A DNA stretch of 42,987 bases from Alienimonas chondri (GTDB lineage Bacteria; Planctomycetota; Planctomycetia; Planctomycetales; Planctomycetaceae), in assembly GCF_013036045.1 (NCBI RefSeq), contig NZ_WTPX01000074.1, forward strand, positions 1-42,987, written 5' to 3'. Under the pieces are notes generated by a model. It was not told where the DNA came from. It ran no database searches and saw only the letters and a list, made by a program, of their open reading frames with translations. The translations under genes were made by a program, and so were the position numbers. Positions within the stretch are counted from its first letter, which is position 1. The number at the start of each line of letters is the position of its first letter. Positions 16,699 through 25,898 of this stretch are shown piece by piece.

Positions 16699-17340
16699 AT
16701 CCTGCGTTCCGCGCCGATTGCCGAAGCGGGCGACGAGGACCGCGGGCGGTAACGACGAAGCCTCGTACGGATCGCTGGGGCGACCCGACTTTCTGCAGAC
16801 CGGCGAGCGTCCCGGCGTCAACCGCTCTCCGCCCCGGCGTAGCCCCGCAACCGGGCGAGTTCGGGGCGGTCGTACTCGCGGCCGGTGACCAACGCGTTCG
16901 GGTCGAATCCGGCCGCCCCGTCGGCGGCTCTCGGGGCCGCCGAACCGCGTTCCGGCGCGGGCCAGGAATCGGCTACGCCCTCGTCGCGCGGTCGCAGGAG
17001 GCGGACGCGGTCGGAGTGCGGCCGGGGCCGACCCGAATGCGGCCCCGCCGCCCCGGGGGCGTCGCCTGATCGCCGTCTGGCGGAGGAGCAGGCCGTCCTC
17101 GGGGCCGGCCCGTGACGGACAGGGCGCTTGTCCGAAGAGCCGACGTCTGGATAGGCTCGCCCGCTCCCCGTCCTTCGTCGACTTGGAGAGTGGCGCCATG
17201 CCGGTCCGAACCAGGACGGAATCGCAGGACCTCGCCCCGCCGGCGGCCGACCGGCTCCGGCAACGCATCCCGGAGCCCCCCACGCACCTCCGGCGGTCGG
17301 AAGAGCACGGCGTCGCCCCGGGGCGATCCGGAGAGGCGCC

Positions 17341-20199
17341 ATGACGGCGGCGTTCCGTGGGGCCGTCGCGGCACTGGTCGTCGTCGCAGCGCGTCCCGCG
17401 CCCGCGGGAGAGGAGATCGACTTCGCCCGCGACGTCGCGCCGATTCTGGAAACGCGCTGCGTCCGCTGCCACGACCCGGCGAATCGGAAGGGGGAACTCT
17501 CGCTGGCGACGGCGGACGACCTCGTCTCGCTCGGATACGTCGTTCCCGGCGACGCGCGGGGCAGCCACCTGCTCGACGTGGTGCGTCCGTCGGACGACGG
17601 ACCGCCGACGATGCCGAAGGAGAGCGCCCCGCTGTCGGAGGAGGAGGTGGCGATCCTGACCGCCTGGGTCGAAGCGGGGGCCGTCTGGCCGGCGGGGGTC
17701 GTCATCAAGGAGCGGGCTGCGACCGATAAGTCGTTCTGGTCGCTGCGTCCGCTCGTCGACCCGGAGCCGCCCGCGCCGGAGGGGCTCCCGGAGGCCTGGG
17801 CCGCGAACCTGATCGACCGGTTCGTCTTCGCGAAGCTCCGCGAGGCCGGGCTGGAACCGAACCCGTCGGCGGACCGCCGCACGCTCGTCCGGCGGGCGAC
17901 GTACGACCTGACGGGCCTGCCGCCGACGCCCGAGGAGGTCGAGGCGTTCGTCGCCGACCCCTCGCCCGACGCCTACGAGCGGTTGATCGATCGCCTGCTC
18001 GACTCGCCGCGGTACGGCGAACGGTGGGGGCGCCACTGGCTGGACGTCGCCCGGTTCGGCGAGAGCAACGGTTATGAGCGAAACGTGCTCATCGACGGGC
18101 TGTGGCCGTACCGCGACTACGTGATCCGGTCGTTCAACGAGGACAAGCCGTTTGATCGGTTCGTCCTCGAGCAGTTGGCCGGCGACGTCCTCGGCCCGGG
18201 CGATCCGTCGGTCGAGGTCGGCACGTCGTTCCTCGTCTGCGGTCCGTACGACGACGTCGGGAACCAGGATGCGGCGGCGGCGGCCGTGATTCGGGCGAAC
18301 GCGATCGACGACATGATCCGGGCGACCTCCGAGGCGTTCCTCGGCCTGACGGTCGGGTGCGCCCGTTGCCACGACCACAAGTTCGACCCGATCACTCAAG
18401 CGGACTATTACCGCTTCTACGCGGCCTTCGCCGGCGTCCGGCACGGTGCCCGCGAGATCGCCACGCCGGAGCAGCGGGGGGAACGGGACGCGGCGCTCGC
18501 CCCGCTCGTCGCCCGCCGGGGGGCACTCGAGACGCGTCGGTCGGAATTCGTCGCGGCGATCGCCGCCCGCGCCGAGGCGCACGCCGCCGAGCGGGAGGCG
18601 GGATGGACCCGTCCGCCGGCGGACCGGGGCGGCGTCGAGGAGCGGTTCGAGGCGACCGGGGCGAAGTTCGTGCGGCTGGTCGTCACCGGGACCGACCGAT
18701 CCCCGGCGACGCCCTCCAACTTCCGGGTCGATGAGTTCGAGGTCTACTCCGCCGGTCCGGACCCGCGGAACGTCGCCCTCGCCTCCGCGGGGGGGCGGGC
18801 GACCGGGGCGAGCCGCAGGGCCGACGACTTCCAAGAGGCCTACGCCGCGGCGCTGGCGATCGACGGGCGGCCGTCGACGCGGTGGCATGCCCACGGGCCG
18901 ACCCTCACCGTCGAATTCGCCGCCCCGGCGACGATCGACCGCGTCGTCTTTTCGGCGGATCGGGAACGGCTGAGGCCGTCGGAGCCCTTCGCGGCGGAGT
19001 ACCGGATCGAGGTGTCGGCCGACGGCGAACGGTGGACGCCGGTCGCCGACTCGTCCGACCGGAAACCCCTCGGCGACGCCCACCGGCGACACCGCCTGTT
19101 CGAGGCGGAGATCACGCCCGGCGAGCGGTCGCGGGTCGCCGAGTTCGACGCCGAACTCGCCGAGGTCGGCCGCCTGATCGCCGCGGTCCCGACGTTCCCC
19201 TCCTGGTGGGTCGGGACGTTCTCGCTGCCGGAGGACCGCGACGTCCACGTGTTCCTCGGCGGCGACCCCCAACGGCCGGGCGACCCGGTCGCGCCGTCCA
19301 GCCCGACCGTGCTCTCGGAGGTGACGACCGGCTACCAGCTCGACGCCGATGCGCCCGAGCCCGACCGCCGGCTCGCGCTCGCCCGGTGGATCGTCCGCGA
19401 CGACAACCCGCTCACCCCGCGGGTCCTAGCGAATCGACTCTGGCGCTACCACTTCGGCGCGGGCCTGGTCGCCACGCCGAGCGACTTCGGCGACATGGGG
19501 GGGCGCCCGAGCCACCCGGCGCTGCTCGACTGGCTCGCCGCCCGGTTACGGACGGACGGTTGGCGTCTGAAGCCGCTGCATCGCCGGATCATGCTCTCGC
19601 AGACCTACCGCCAGTCGTCCGCGTGGCGCCCGGGAGCCGCGGCGGACGATTCGGACGATCGTCTGCTCTGGCGTTTTCCGCCCCGCCGGCTCGCCGCCGA
19701 GGAGGTCCGCGACACGATCCTCACCGTATCCGGAAAGCTCGACCTGCGGGCGGGCGGGCCGGGATTCCGGCTCTACCGTTACCTGCAGGACAACGTCTCG
19801 ACGTACGTCCCGCTCGACGAGCACGGCCCCGAAACCTACCGCCGGGCGGTCTACCACCAGAACGCCCGGGCGGCGTCGGTCGACCTGCTGGCAGAGTTCG
19901 ACTGTCCGGACAACGCCTTCGCCGTCCCGAATCGGTCGTCGACGACGACCCCGCTCCAGGCGCTGACGTTGCTGAACCACAGTTTCACGCTCGACATGTC
20001 CGGCCACCTCGCCGATCGGCTCGAGCGGGAGGCGGGCGCCGAACCGGCGGCGCAGGTGGACCGGGCGTTCGCCCTGTGCTTCGGCCGCCGGCCTGACGAC
20101 GCCGAGCGGGGGGCGGCCGTCACGCTCGTCGTCGACCACGGCCTGCCCGCCTTCTGCCGGGCCATGCTCAACTCCACCGAACTCCTCCACATCGACTGA
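17341..20199 (+). CDS. PSCyt1-DUF1549-DUF1553 planctomycete cytochrome with discoidin-like insert
   Basis: A second 952-residue cytochrome of the same architecture as the one in operon A. Signal peptide to about residue 22; PSCyt1 heme site C40VRCH44; DUF1549 at about 155-385 with C340-ARCH; discoidin-like segment at about 433-580 (FRVDEFEVYSAG, AIDGRPSTRWHA, LTVEFAAPATIDRVVFSAD); and DUF1553 from about 676 (NPLTPRVLANRLWRYHFGAG). GGAGAGG a few bases before the ATG is a good ribosome site. The DUF1501 gene starts 11 bp after its stop, so the pair is one transcript. Unlike operon A, no sulfatase or hydrolase accompanies it. A G-run also occurs in the discoidin-like part (18789-18795). Function is unknown. 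Confidence 0.93.
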   Translation: MTAAFRGAVAALVVVAARPAPAGEEIDFARDVAPILETRCVRCHDPANRKGELSLATADDLVSLGYVVPGDARGSHLLDVVRPSDDGPPTMPKESAPLSEEEVAILTAWVEAGAVWPAGVVIKERAATDKSFWSLRPLVDPEPPAPEGLPEAWAANLIDRFVFAKLREAGLEPNPSADRRTLVRRATYDLTGLPPTPEEVEAFVADPSPDAYERLIDRLLDSPRYGERWGRHWLDVARFGESNGYERNVLIDGLWPYRDYVIRSFNEDKPFDRFVLEQLAGDVLGPGDPSVEVGTSFLVCGPYDDVGNQDAAAAAVIRANAIDDMIRATSEAFLGLTVGCARCHDHKFDPITQADYYRFYAAFAGVRHGAREIATPEQRGERDAALAPLVARRGALETRRSEFVAAIAARAEAHAAEREAGWTRPPADRGGVEERFEATGAKFVRLVVTGTDRSPATPSNFRVDEFEVYSAGPDPRNVALASAGGRATGASRRADDFQEAYAAALAIDGRPSTRWHAHGPTLTVEFAAPATIDRVVFSADRERLRPSEPFAAEYRIEVSADGERWTPVADSSDRKPLGDAHRRHRLFEAEITPGERSRVAEFDAELAEVGRLIAAVPTFPSWWVGTFSLPEDRDVHVFLGGDPQRPGDPVAPSSPTVLSEVTTGYQLDADAPEPDRRLALARWIVRDDNPLTPRVLANRLWRYHFGAGLVATPSDFGDMGGRPSHPALLDWLAARLRTDGWRLKPLHRRIMLSQTYRQSSAWRPGAAADDSDDRLLWRFPPRRLAAEEVRDTILTVSGKLDLRAGGPGFRLYRYLQDNVSTYVPLDEHGPETYRRAVYHQNARAASVDLLAEFDCPDNAFAVPNRSSTTTPLQALTLLNHSFTLDMSGHLADRLEREAGAEPAAQVDRAFALCFGRRPDDAERGAAVTLVVDHGLPAFCRAMLNSTELLHID

Positions 20200-20210
20200 G
20201 GCCCCGGGCG

Positions 20211-21680
20211 ATGTCGCGTCACGAATCCGCAGCGCCGCCCGAGCCGGGGCTCTCCCGCCGGAGCCTGCTCGGCCACGCCGGCGCCGGCCTCGCCGGCATC
20301 GGCCTCGCGGATTTGCTGGCGCGGACCGGGACGGCGGGCGAACCGGCGGGCGGCTCGAAATCCGGCCCGGGATCCGGCGCGGGAGCGACGCACCACGTCG
20401 CCCAGGCGAAGCGGGTGTTGCAGATCTTCTGTCCGGGCGGCGCGTCGCACATGGACCTCTGGGAGCACAAGCCGGCGCTCGACGCGCACGACGGGGAACC
20501 GTTGCCGGGCGAGCCGCTCGTCTCGTTCCAGGGCCGGAACGGTCCGCTCATGCGGAGCCCCTGGCCGTTCCGGCCGGCCGGCGAAAGCGGCAAGATGATC
20601 TCGTCGATGCTGCCGGCGATGGCCCGCCACGTCGACGACATCGCCTTCGTCCACTCGATGACGTCCGAATCGAACACGCACGGCCCCGGCTGCGTGTTCA
20701 TGAACACCGGACACACTTTCGAGGGCTTCCCGAGCGCGGGGTCCTGGGTCGGCTACGCCCTGGGCAGCGCCAACGAGAACCTGCCGACCTACGTCGCGAT
20801 CCCCGACCTGCGGGGCGAGCCACCGAACGGCAAAGCGAACTGGAGCAACGGCTTCCTGCCGGCCGAGCACCAGGCAGTCGTCCTCTCGGCCCAGCAGCCG
20901 ATCCGCAACCTCGCCCGCCCCGGGGCGATCGCGCCGGCGACCGAGCGGGCGACCCGGGAGTATCTCGAGTTCCTCAACGGCCGGCACGCCGAGGAGCGGC
21001 CGGGCGATTCGGAACTGCGAGCCCGCATCGCCTCCTACCGGCTCGCGGCGCGGATGCAGCTCTCGGCCCCGGAGGTCGCCGATCTCTCCCGGGAGACCCG
21101 CGAGACGCACGCCCTGTACGGCACGGACGACGGGAACCGGCTCAAAGCGGCCTACGCGCGGAACTGTCTGCTCTCCCGCCGGCTGCTCGAGCGCGGCGTC
21201 CGGTACGTCAGTCTCTACTGCGCCTCGCGGGCCTCGGGGGTCGACGGATTGCTGAACTGGGACGCCCACAAGACGCTGAAGTCCGACTATGAACGGCACA
21301 TGCCGGTCTTCGACGGGCCGACCGCCGCGCTGCTCTCCGACCTGAAGCGTCGCGGCCTGCTCGAAGACACGCTCGTGCTCTGGACGACGGAGTTCGGCCG
21401 GATGCCGACCCGCCAGGAGGGCGTGGCGGGCCGGGACCACAACCCGGACGGCTTCACCTGCTGGATGGCCGGGGCCGGGGTGAAAGGCGGCGTCAGCCAC
21501 GGCGCGACCGACGAATTCGGCCGCCGGGCCGCCGTCGATCCGGTCACCGTCTGGGACTTCTACGCGACGGTCCTGCACCTGCTCGGCTTCGATCACACGC
21601 GGCTCACCTGGTACAACAACGGCTTGGACCGTCGGCTCACGAACGTGCACGGGACGCTGATCCGCGACGTGCTGGCGTAG
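20211..21680 (+). CDS. DUF1501 protein, Tat-exported
   Basis: This 489-residue paralogue of the DUF1501 protein in operon A has a twin-arginine signal (SRRSLLGHAGAGLAGIGLAD, about 16-35). VLQIFCPGGASHMDLWEHKP, MLPAMARHVDDIAFVHSM, WTTEFGRMPTRQ and GRDHNPDGFTCWMAGAGVK are the same family blocks with the same Asp/His pattern. It is translated right behind the cytochrome gene, and a strong hairpin 74 nt after the stop closes the two-gene unit. Confidence 0.92.
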   Translation: MSRHESAAPPEPGLSRRSLLGHAGAGLAGIGLADLLARTGTAGEPAGGSKSGPGSGAGATHHVAQAKRVLQIFCPGGASHMDLWEHKPALDAHDGEPLPGEPLVSFQGRNGPLMRSPWPFRPAGESGKMISSMLPAMARHVDDIAFVHSMTSESNTHGPGCVFMNTGHTFEGFPSAGSWVGYALGSANENLPTYVAIPDLRGEPPNGKANWSNGFLPAEHQAVVLSAQQPIRNLARPGAIAPATERATREYLEFLNGRHAEERPGDSELRARIASYRLAARMQLSAPEVADLSRETRETHALYGTDDGNRLKAAYARNCLLSRRLLERGVRYVSLYCASRASGVDGLLNWDAHKTLKSDYERHMPVFDGPTAALLSDLKRRGLLEDTLVLWTTEFGRMPTRQEGVAGRDHNPDGFTCWMAGAGVKGGVSHGATDEFGRRAAVDPVTVWDFYATVLHLLGFDHTRLTWYNNGLDRRLTNVHGTLIRDVLA

Positions 21681-21753
21681 CGTGTCGCTCGGGACCGCCC
21701 GGGGCCGCGGCTCCGCCCCGCGGGGGGGCGGCGATCGAACTCGACCGCGGTCC

Positions 21754-21794
21754 CGGATCCCGTCCCGTCCGGGGGAAGGGCGGGGCGGGATCCG
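21754..21794 (+). terminator. Strong hairpin after the cytochrome/DUF1501 pair
   Basis: A 17-bp stem (21754-21770 with 21778-21794), containing two G-U pairs in RNA, encloses a 7-nt loop. No T-run follows. It lies 74 nt after the DUF1501 stop and about 100 nt before the transporter gene, so it probably separates the two transcripts. Confidence 0.6.
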
Positions 21795-21892
21795 CCGATC
21801 CCCGCCGGTCGTCGGTCGACGCGCTATGGCGCCGCCTTCTCTCTTTCAGGCGAGCGGATCGTCGCCTCTGTCTCCGACGATCGTTCCGCAGT

Positions 21893-23254
21893 ATGTTCCC
21901 GACGGTCCCGCTTCGGCGCGCCGGGGCAGGACGCGGGCTCGTACCGGCGAAAAGGCGTCTCGGTCTCCGGGGCGCGGCAGCGGTTCCGAACGTCCGTCCC
22001 CTGTGCGCGAGGAGCGACACGCTGAATCGCACCCCTCTGCGGCGTCCCCCGAGCGGACGTTCCTGGTTCGGCCCGAGCACGCTGGTCACGGCGGCCTTGA
22101 TCGGCCCCGGAACGCTGACCACCTGTACGCGGGCCGGGATTCAACACGGCTACGATCTGCTCTGGGCCCTCGGTTTCGCCGGGCTGACGACCGTCGTGCT
22201 GCAGGAAATGGCGGCCCGACTGGGCTGGGCGACCGGCGCCGGGCTCGGCGAAGCGATTCGCCGCGAATTTCGGACCCGGCGGTCGCGGACGCTGTCGTTC
22301 GGGCTGGTGATCGCCGCGATTTTGGTCGGCAACATGGCGTACGAGAGCGGGAACCTGTCCGGGGCCGTGATCGGACTGGAGCTGCTCGTGGGGCCGACGC
22401 CGATCGGCGCTGTCGCGGTCGCGGCGGCGTGCGGCGGCCTTCTTTGGTGGGGCCGCTACCGCGGGCTGGAACGCGTTTTGATCGGGCTGGTGCTGCTGAT
22501 GAGCGGCTGCTTCCTGGCGACGGCGATCACGGTGCGGCCGGATCTGTCGGCCCTCGTCGCCGGATTCCGGCCGAAGGCGATGGAGCCGGAACACTTCCTG
22601 ACCGTCATGGGGCTGATCGGGACCACGGTCGTGCCGTACAACCTGTTTCTGCACGCGTCCACGATTTCCACCCGTTGGGGTCCCGAGGCGCCGATCCGCG
22701 ACGTCCGGCGGGAAACCGTCGTCGCCGTGCTGCTCGGCGTCTTGATCTCGGTCCTGATCGTCGTGACGTCCGCCGGCAGCCGCGCGCGACTGCCGAATCC
22801 GGGTGCGATCGACAACGTCTCGGATCTGGCGGTGCAGCTCGGACCGCTGGCCGGACGATTCGCGGAGGTTCTCATGGGGATCGGCTACCTCGCCGCCGGC
22901 GTCAGTTCGGCCCTGACGGCTCCCCTGGCGGCGGCGCTGGCGGCTCGGGGGTTGTTCGGCTGGGAGTCGAACGACCGGGATCGGCGGTTCGTGGGCGTTT
23001 GGGCGGTGATTTTGCTGGTCGGGGCCGCGGTGGGCCAAAGCGGCGTCAAGCTGGTGTCCGTCATCCTGTTCGCACAGGTCGCGAACGCCGTCATCCTGCC
23101 CCTGATCGGTGCGTATCTGCTGAGGCTCGCCAATTCCCGATCGACGATGGGCGGGGCGACCAACGGCTGGATCTCCAACGCGGCCGCCGCGGCCGCGCTG
23201 CTCGTCCTCGCGGCGATTTCGTCGGTCTCCCTCTGGAAGGTCCTGGGCGCGTAA
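21893..23254 (+). CDS. Nramp-fold transporter, YcsG-like, next to pxpABC
   Basis: This 453-residue membrane protein has the Nramp fold (about ten to eleven helices from residue 60 on). The usual metal ligands are absent: the TM1 DPGN motif reads G71-PGT74, and the TM6 MPHN motif reads V247-PYN250 (VVPYNLFLHAS). So all three side chains that bind Mn2+ or Fe2+ in MntH/Nramp (Asp, Asn, Met) are changed, and it is unlikely to be a normal manganese importer. The gene stands 149 bp before pxpABC. In B. subtilis the Nramp homologue ycsG also neighbours ycsF and kipI/kipA, as recalled. Transport of pyroglutamate or an ion that serves the pathway is a reasonable guess. The first 50 residues look non-conserved, so the true start may lie further in. 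Confidence 0.85.
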   Translation: MFPTVPLRRAGAGRGLVPAKRRLGLRGAAAVPNVRPLCARSDTLNRTPLRRPPSGRSWFGPSTLVTAALIGPGTLTTCTRAGIQHGYDLLWALGFAGLTTVVLQEMAARLGWATGAGLGEAIRREFRTRRSRTLSFGLVIAAILVGNMAYESGNLSGAVIGLELLVGPTPIGAVAVAAACGGLLWWGRYRGLERVLIGLVLLMSGCFLATAITVRPDLSALVAGFRPKAMEPEHFLTVMGLIGTTVVPYNLFLHASTISTRWGPEAPIRDVRRETVVAVLLGVLISVLIVVTSAGSRARLPNPGAIDNVSDLAVQLGPLAGRFAEVLMGIGYLAAGVSSALTAPLAAALAARGLFGWESNDRDRRFVGVWAVILLVGAAVGQSGVKLVSVILFAQVANAVILPLIGAYLLRLANSRSTMGGATNGWISNAAAAAALLVLAAISSVSLWKVLGA

Positions 23255-23403
23255 CGCCATGTCGGCCTGGCCCCATATCGGCCCGGCGCCTGCGGCCGCG
23301 GCCGCGGTCCGGCATCCGTCGCGATAGGGGCGCTGCGATTCCTTAAGCTCATCCGACGGGGGCGGGCGGATCGAGCGACGCGGCCCCCGGGGAAGACGCC
23401 TCA

Positions 23404-24186
23404 GTGAAGACCTCCGACAGCGAATCAACGGCCCCGGCGATGGACCTGAACGCGGACGTAGGCGAAACGACGGTCGAGCGGGACCGTCGACTGCTGCCCT
23501 ATTTGACGTCGTGCAACGTGTGCTGCGGTGCGCACGCCGGCAGTGCGGAGTTGATCGTGGCGACGATTCGGGAAGCAGTCCGATTGCGGGTCGCGGTCGG
23601 GGCCCACCCGTCATACCCGGACCGGCCGAATTTCGGTCGGCGGTCCGTTGCGCTGTCGGACGAACGGCTGGAGGCGGAGCTGCTGTTCCAGATCGCGACC
23701 GTCAAGTCGCTGGTCGAAGCGTTCGGGGCTCGACTGCGTCACGTGAAGCCGCACGGGGCCCTGTATCACGACGTGCGTTCGCCCGGCCCGCGGGCGGCGG
23801 CGCTGATCCGGGCGGTCAAGCGAATCGCCCCGGACGCCGCGATCGTCGGACAGGCGGGATCGGCGCTCTCCGAATCGGCGAGCCGGGAGGGATTGGCGTT
23901 CCGGCACGAGGCGTTCGCCGATCGACGCTACGCGGCGGCCGACGCGCTGGTTCCGCGGTCCGACCCGCGGGCGCTCGTCGAGACCGACGCCGACTTCCGC
24001 GAACAACTCCGCGGACTGCTGGATCGGCAGGTCCGCGACCTGTCCGGGGAGCGGCACGCGATCCCGGTCGATACGATCTGCCTGCACGGGGACTCGCCGC
24101 ACGCCGTTCGGTTCGCACAGATCGCCCGCAGCATGATCGACGGCCGGACGCCCGCGACCGCCGCCCGCGGCGGGGCGCCGTCATGA
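23404..24186 (+). CDS. pxpA: 5-oxoprolinase subunit A (LamB/YcsF family)
   Basis: PxpA is part of the ATP-dependent prokaryotic 5-oxoprolinase PxpABC, which opens 5-oxo-L-proline (pyroglutamate) to L-glutamate. Family signatures are clear: DLNADVGET, SCNVCCGAHAG, AVGAHPSYPDRPNFGRR, VKPHGALYHD and TICLHGDSPHA. The 260 residues match the usual length. Most PxpA proteins begin at the residue here numbered 13 (MDLNADVGE), but GGGGAAGA nine or so bases before GTG 23404 favours the longer form. Its stop overlaps the pxpB start by 4 nt (ATGA). It acts in the cytoplasm. Confidence 0.93.
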   Translation: MKTSDSESTAPAMDLNADVGETTVERDRRLLPYLTSCNVCCGAHAGSAELIVATIREAVRLRVAVGAHPSYPDRPNFGRRSVALSDERLEAELLFQIATVKSLVEAFGARLRHVKPHGALYHDVRSPGPRAAALIRAVKRIAPDAAIVGQAGSALSESASREGLAFRHEAFADRRYAAADALVPRSDPRALVETDADFREQLRGLLDRQVRDLSGERHAIPVDTICLHGDSPHAVRFAQIARSMIDGRTPATAARGGAPS

Positions 24187-24842
24187 CGATCCGGCGCCAC
24201 GAGCTTCGCCTCTTCGGCCGACCGATCGTCGCGACCGAGTATCACGGCGAGTTCCTGTTGCTGCGCCCGGCGTCGGCCGACGAGCGGCTGCCGGCGAGTT
24301 TCGGCGGAAAGTTGCTGTCCCGTCGGCCGGAGTTTTGCGACGAGGTGATCGCCACGGAGCGCGAAATCTGCCTGAAGCTCAACGACCGCTACGCGGAGCA
24401 GAGCCTGAACGCTTTGAAGGGCATTCCGATCGACGACGACGCGGGCGTCGCCCAGGGGCGGGCGGTCCGCCTGCCGGTCCGGTTCGGGGACTCGCCGGAC
24501 TGGGACCGCGTCTGCCGCCACACGGGTCTGACGAAGCAGCAGTATCAAACGGACCTGCTGCGGTGCCGGCTGTTGGTCGCCATGATCGGGTTCCTGCCCG
24601 GCTTCGTTTATTTCAACGGCCTGCCGGACCGCCTGCAGGTTCCCCGCAAGGAGACGCCGGACCGCCGCGCGGCGGCGAACTCGTTCGCCGTGGGCGGCGC
24701 TTACGCGGGTCTTTATTCGCTGGAAAGCCCGGCGGGCTGGAACGTGCTCGGCGAGGTGGGAACGAACGTGTTGCGTCTGGACCGGTTGCCCCCCGTCAGC
24801 CTGCAGCCGGGCGACGTCGTCACGCTGGCAGAACAGTCCTGA
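24183..24842 (+). CDS. pxpB: 5-oxoprolinase subunit B (KipI-like)
   Basis: PxpB, 219 residues, carries the carboxyltransferase-type C/D domain found in KipI. GFLPGFVYFNGLPDRL and VPRKETPD are the conserved centre, and the C-terminal SLESPAGWNVLG corresponds to the usual SPGGW block with one Gly replaced by Ala. The following GEVGTN diverges from the common GRTP. The start is the ATG at 24183, in ATGA overlap with pxpA; pxpC starts 13 bp after the stop. It works with PxpC as the ATP-using partner of PxpA. Confidence 0.9.
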   Translation: MTIRRHELRLFGRPIVATEYHGEFLLLRPASADERLPASFGGKLLSRRPEFCDEVIATEREICLKLNDRYAEQSLNALKGIPIDDDAGVAQGRAVRLPVRFGDSPDWDRVCRHTGLTKQQYQTDLLRCRLLVAMIGFLPGFVYFNGLPDRLQVPRKETPDRRAAANSFAVGGAYAGLYSLESPAGWNVLGEVGTNVLRLDRLPPVSLQPGDVVTLAEQS

Positions 24843-24855
24843 GGGGGAGCGAGCG

Positions 24856-25761
24856 GTGCCGACTGACACGCCGACAAAGATCAGCGGCGAAGCCGTCGGG
24901 CGGCTGTCCGTCGTCCGCGCCGGGATGCTGAGCCTGCTGCAGGACCGGGGGCGCCGGGGTCTGGCCTTTTACGCGATCCCGCCCTCCGGCCCGTTGGACC
25001 GCCGATCGGCCGAATTGGCCAGCGCGATCCTCGGGAACGACCCGGACGCCCCCGTGATCGAGTGTCATTTCACGCCCCCGACGCTGCGGTTCGAATCGGC
25101 CGCCGTGATCAGCCTGACGGGGGCGGAGATGGGCTGGACGCTCGACGGCCGACCGGCGCCGCGCGACGCCACGGTCGCCGTCGCGTCCGGCCAGACGCTG
25201 TCGGGCCGGCCCGCCGAAGACGGCTGCCGGGCGTACGTCGGCGTGCAGGGCTTCATTCAGACGAGTCAAACCTTCGGTTCGGCGTCGACCTACGCGCTCG
25301 GACGGTTCGGCGGCAACGGCGGCCGGCCGCTGGCGATCGGCGACGTCGTCCGCTGGCGCCCCCCGGAAGACGTCAGACCGCAGATGAGCCTCGTCGTATC
25401 GCACGCGTCCGCGGCGAACCTCGCGATCGCGTTGCGGCCCGGACCGGAATACGACTGGCTCACTCCGACCGCGCAGAACGATTTGAAGAACGGCGAGTTT
25501 CGGGTCAGCCCGCACAGCGACCGCATGGGGGCCCGGTTGGAGGGGCCGACGCTGACGCTGCGGGACTCCGCCCTGGCCGACAGCGTGCCCGTCCTGCCGG
25601 GCATGATTCAGCTGCCGCCGTCCGGCCGGCCGATCGTGCTTCTCCAGGACGGCCAGACCGCCGGGGGCTATCCGAGGATCGGTTACCTGCCGGCCGCGGA
25701 GCTCGACCGACTGGCGCAGATCCCGCCGCGGCGACCGTTTCGTTTCCGATTCTCCCCCTGA
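24856..25761 (+). CDS. pxpC: 5-oxoprolinase subunit C (KipA-like)
   Basis: PxpC, 301 residues, has the biotin-dependent carboxyltransferase-like A/B domain of KipA. LSLLQDRGRRG, IPPSGPLDRRSAELA, IECHFTPPTLRF, RVSPHSDRMGARLEG and VLLQDGQTAGGYPRIGYL are classic family blocks. GTG 24856 follows GAGGGGGAGCGA, a strong ribosome site. It is the last gene of the pxp transcript and runs convergent with operon B; a hairpin lies between. Confidence 0.93.
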   Translation: MPTDTPTKISGEAVGRLSVVRAGMLSLLQDRGRRGLAFYAIPPSGPLDRRSAELASAILGNDPDAPVIECHFTPPTLRFESAAVISLTGAEMGWTLDGRPAPRDATVAVASGQTLSGRPAEDGCRAYVGVQGFIQTSQTFGSASTYALGRFGGNGGRPLAIGDVVRWRPPEDVRPQMSLVVSHASAANLAIALRPGPEYDWLTPTAQNDLKNGEFRVSPHSDRMGARLEGPTLTLRDSALADSVPVLPGMIQLPPSGRPIVLLQDGQTAGGYPRIGYLPAAELDRLAQIPPRRPFRFRFSP

Positions 25762-25834
25762 GGCTGTCCTCTCCGGAACAGGGCGGGAGACCGTCGGTCG
25801 ACCCTGCGGACTCCCGCTCATTTGGACTGGCAGA

Positions 25835-25853
25835 CGGCGGCAGGATGCCGCCG
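25835..25853. terminator. Hairpin between convergent pxpC and operon B
   Basis: CGGCGGCA (25835-25842) pairs perfectly with TGCCGCCG (25846-25853) around GGA. It is the clearest structure in the 137-bp convergent gap and could stop transcription from both sides, though no T-run is present. It may instead be a dispersed palindrome of the REP kind. Confidence 0.5.
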
Positions 25854-25898
25854 CTACGGATCGACCCGGACCGCTCAAGCGATCGATCTCCGCACCAC

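Larger units (their letters stand above)
16423..17340. other. Gene-poor region after operon A
   Basis: This 0.9-kb stretch holds a terminator-like hairpin, copy B of the 33-bp repeat, and scattered open segments on both strands that look like gene remnants. Examples are a 69-codon plus frame at 16489 and a minus-strand tail ending at 16818 whose last residues (YDRPELARLRGYAG) have less biased composition than their surroundings. None matches a family I know. GGAGAGG just before 17341 is the ribosome site of the next gene. Confidence 0.45.

Noticed and set aside
15532-19272. A 1246-codon open frame on the minus strand
   Set aside because: It runs antiparallel through a sulfatase and a cytochrome gene with clear domains on the plus strand. 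It is Arg/Pro/Gly-rich with no domain, as expected for the mirror frame of GC-rich genes.
23511-24182. Upstream extension of the pxpB frame through pxpA
   Set aside because: This part is the out-of-frame shadow of pxpA; pxpB begins at the ATGA overlap.
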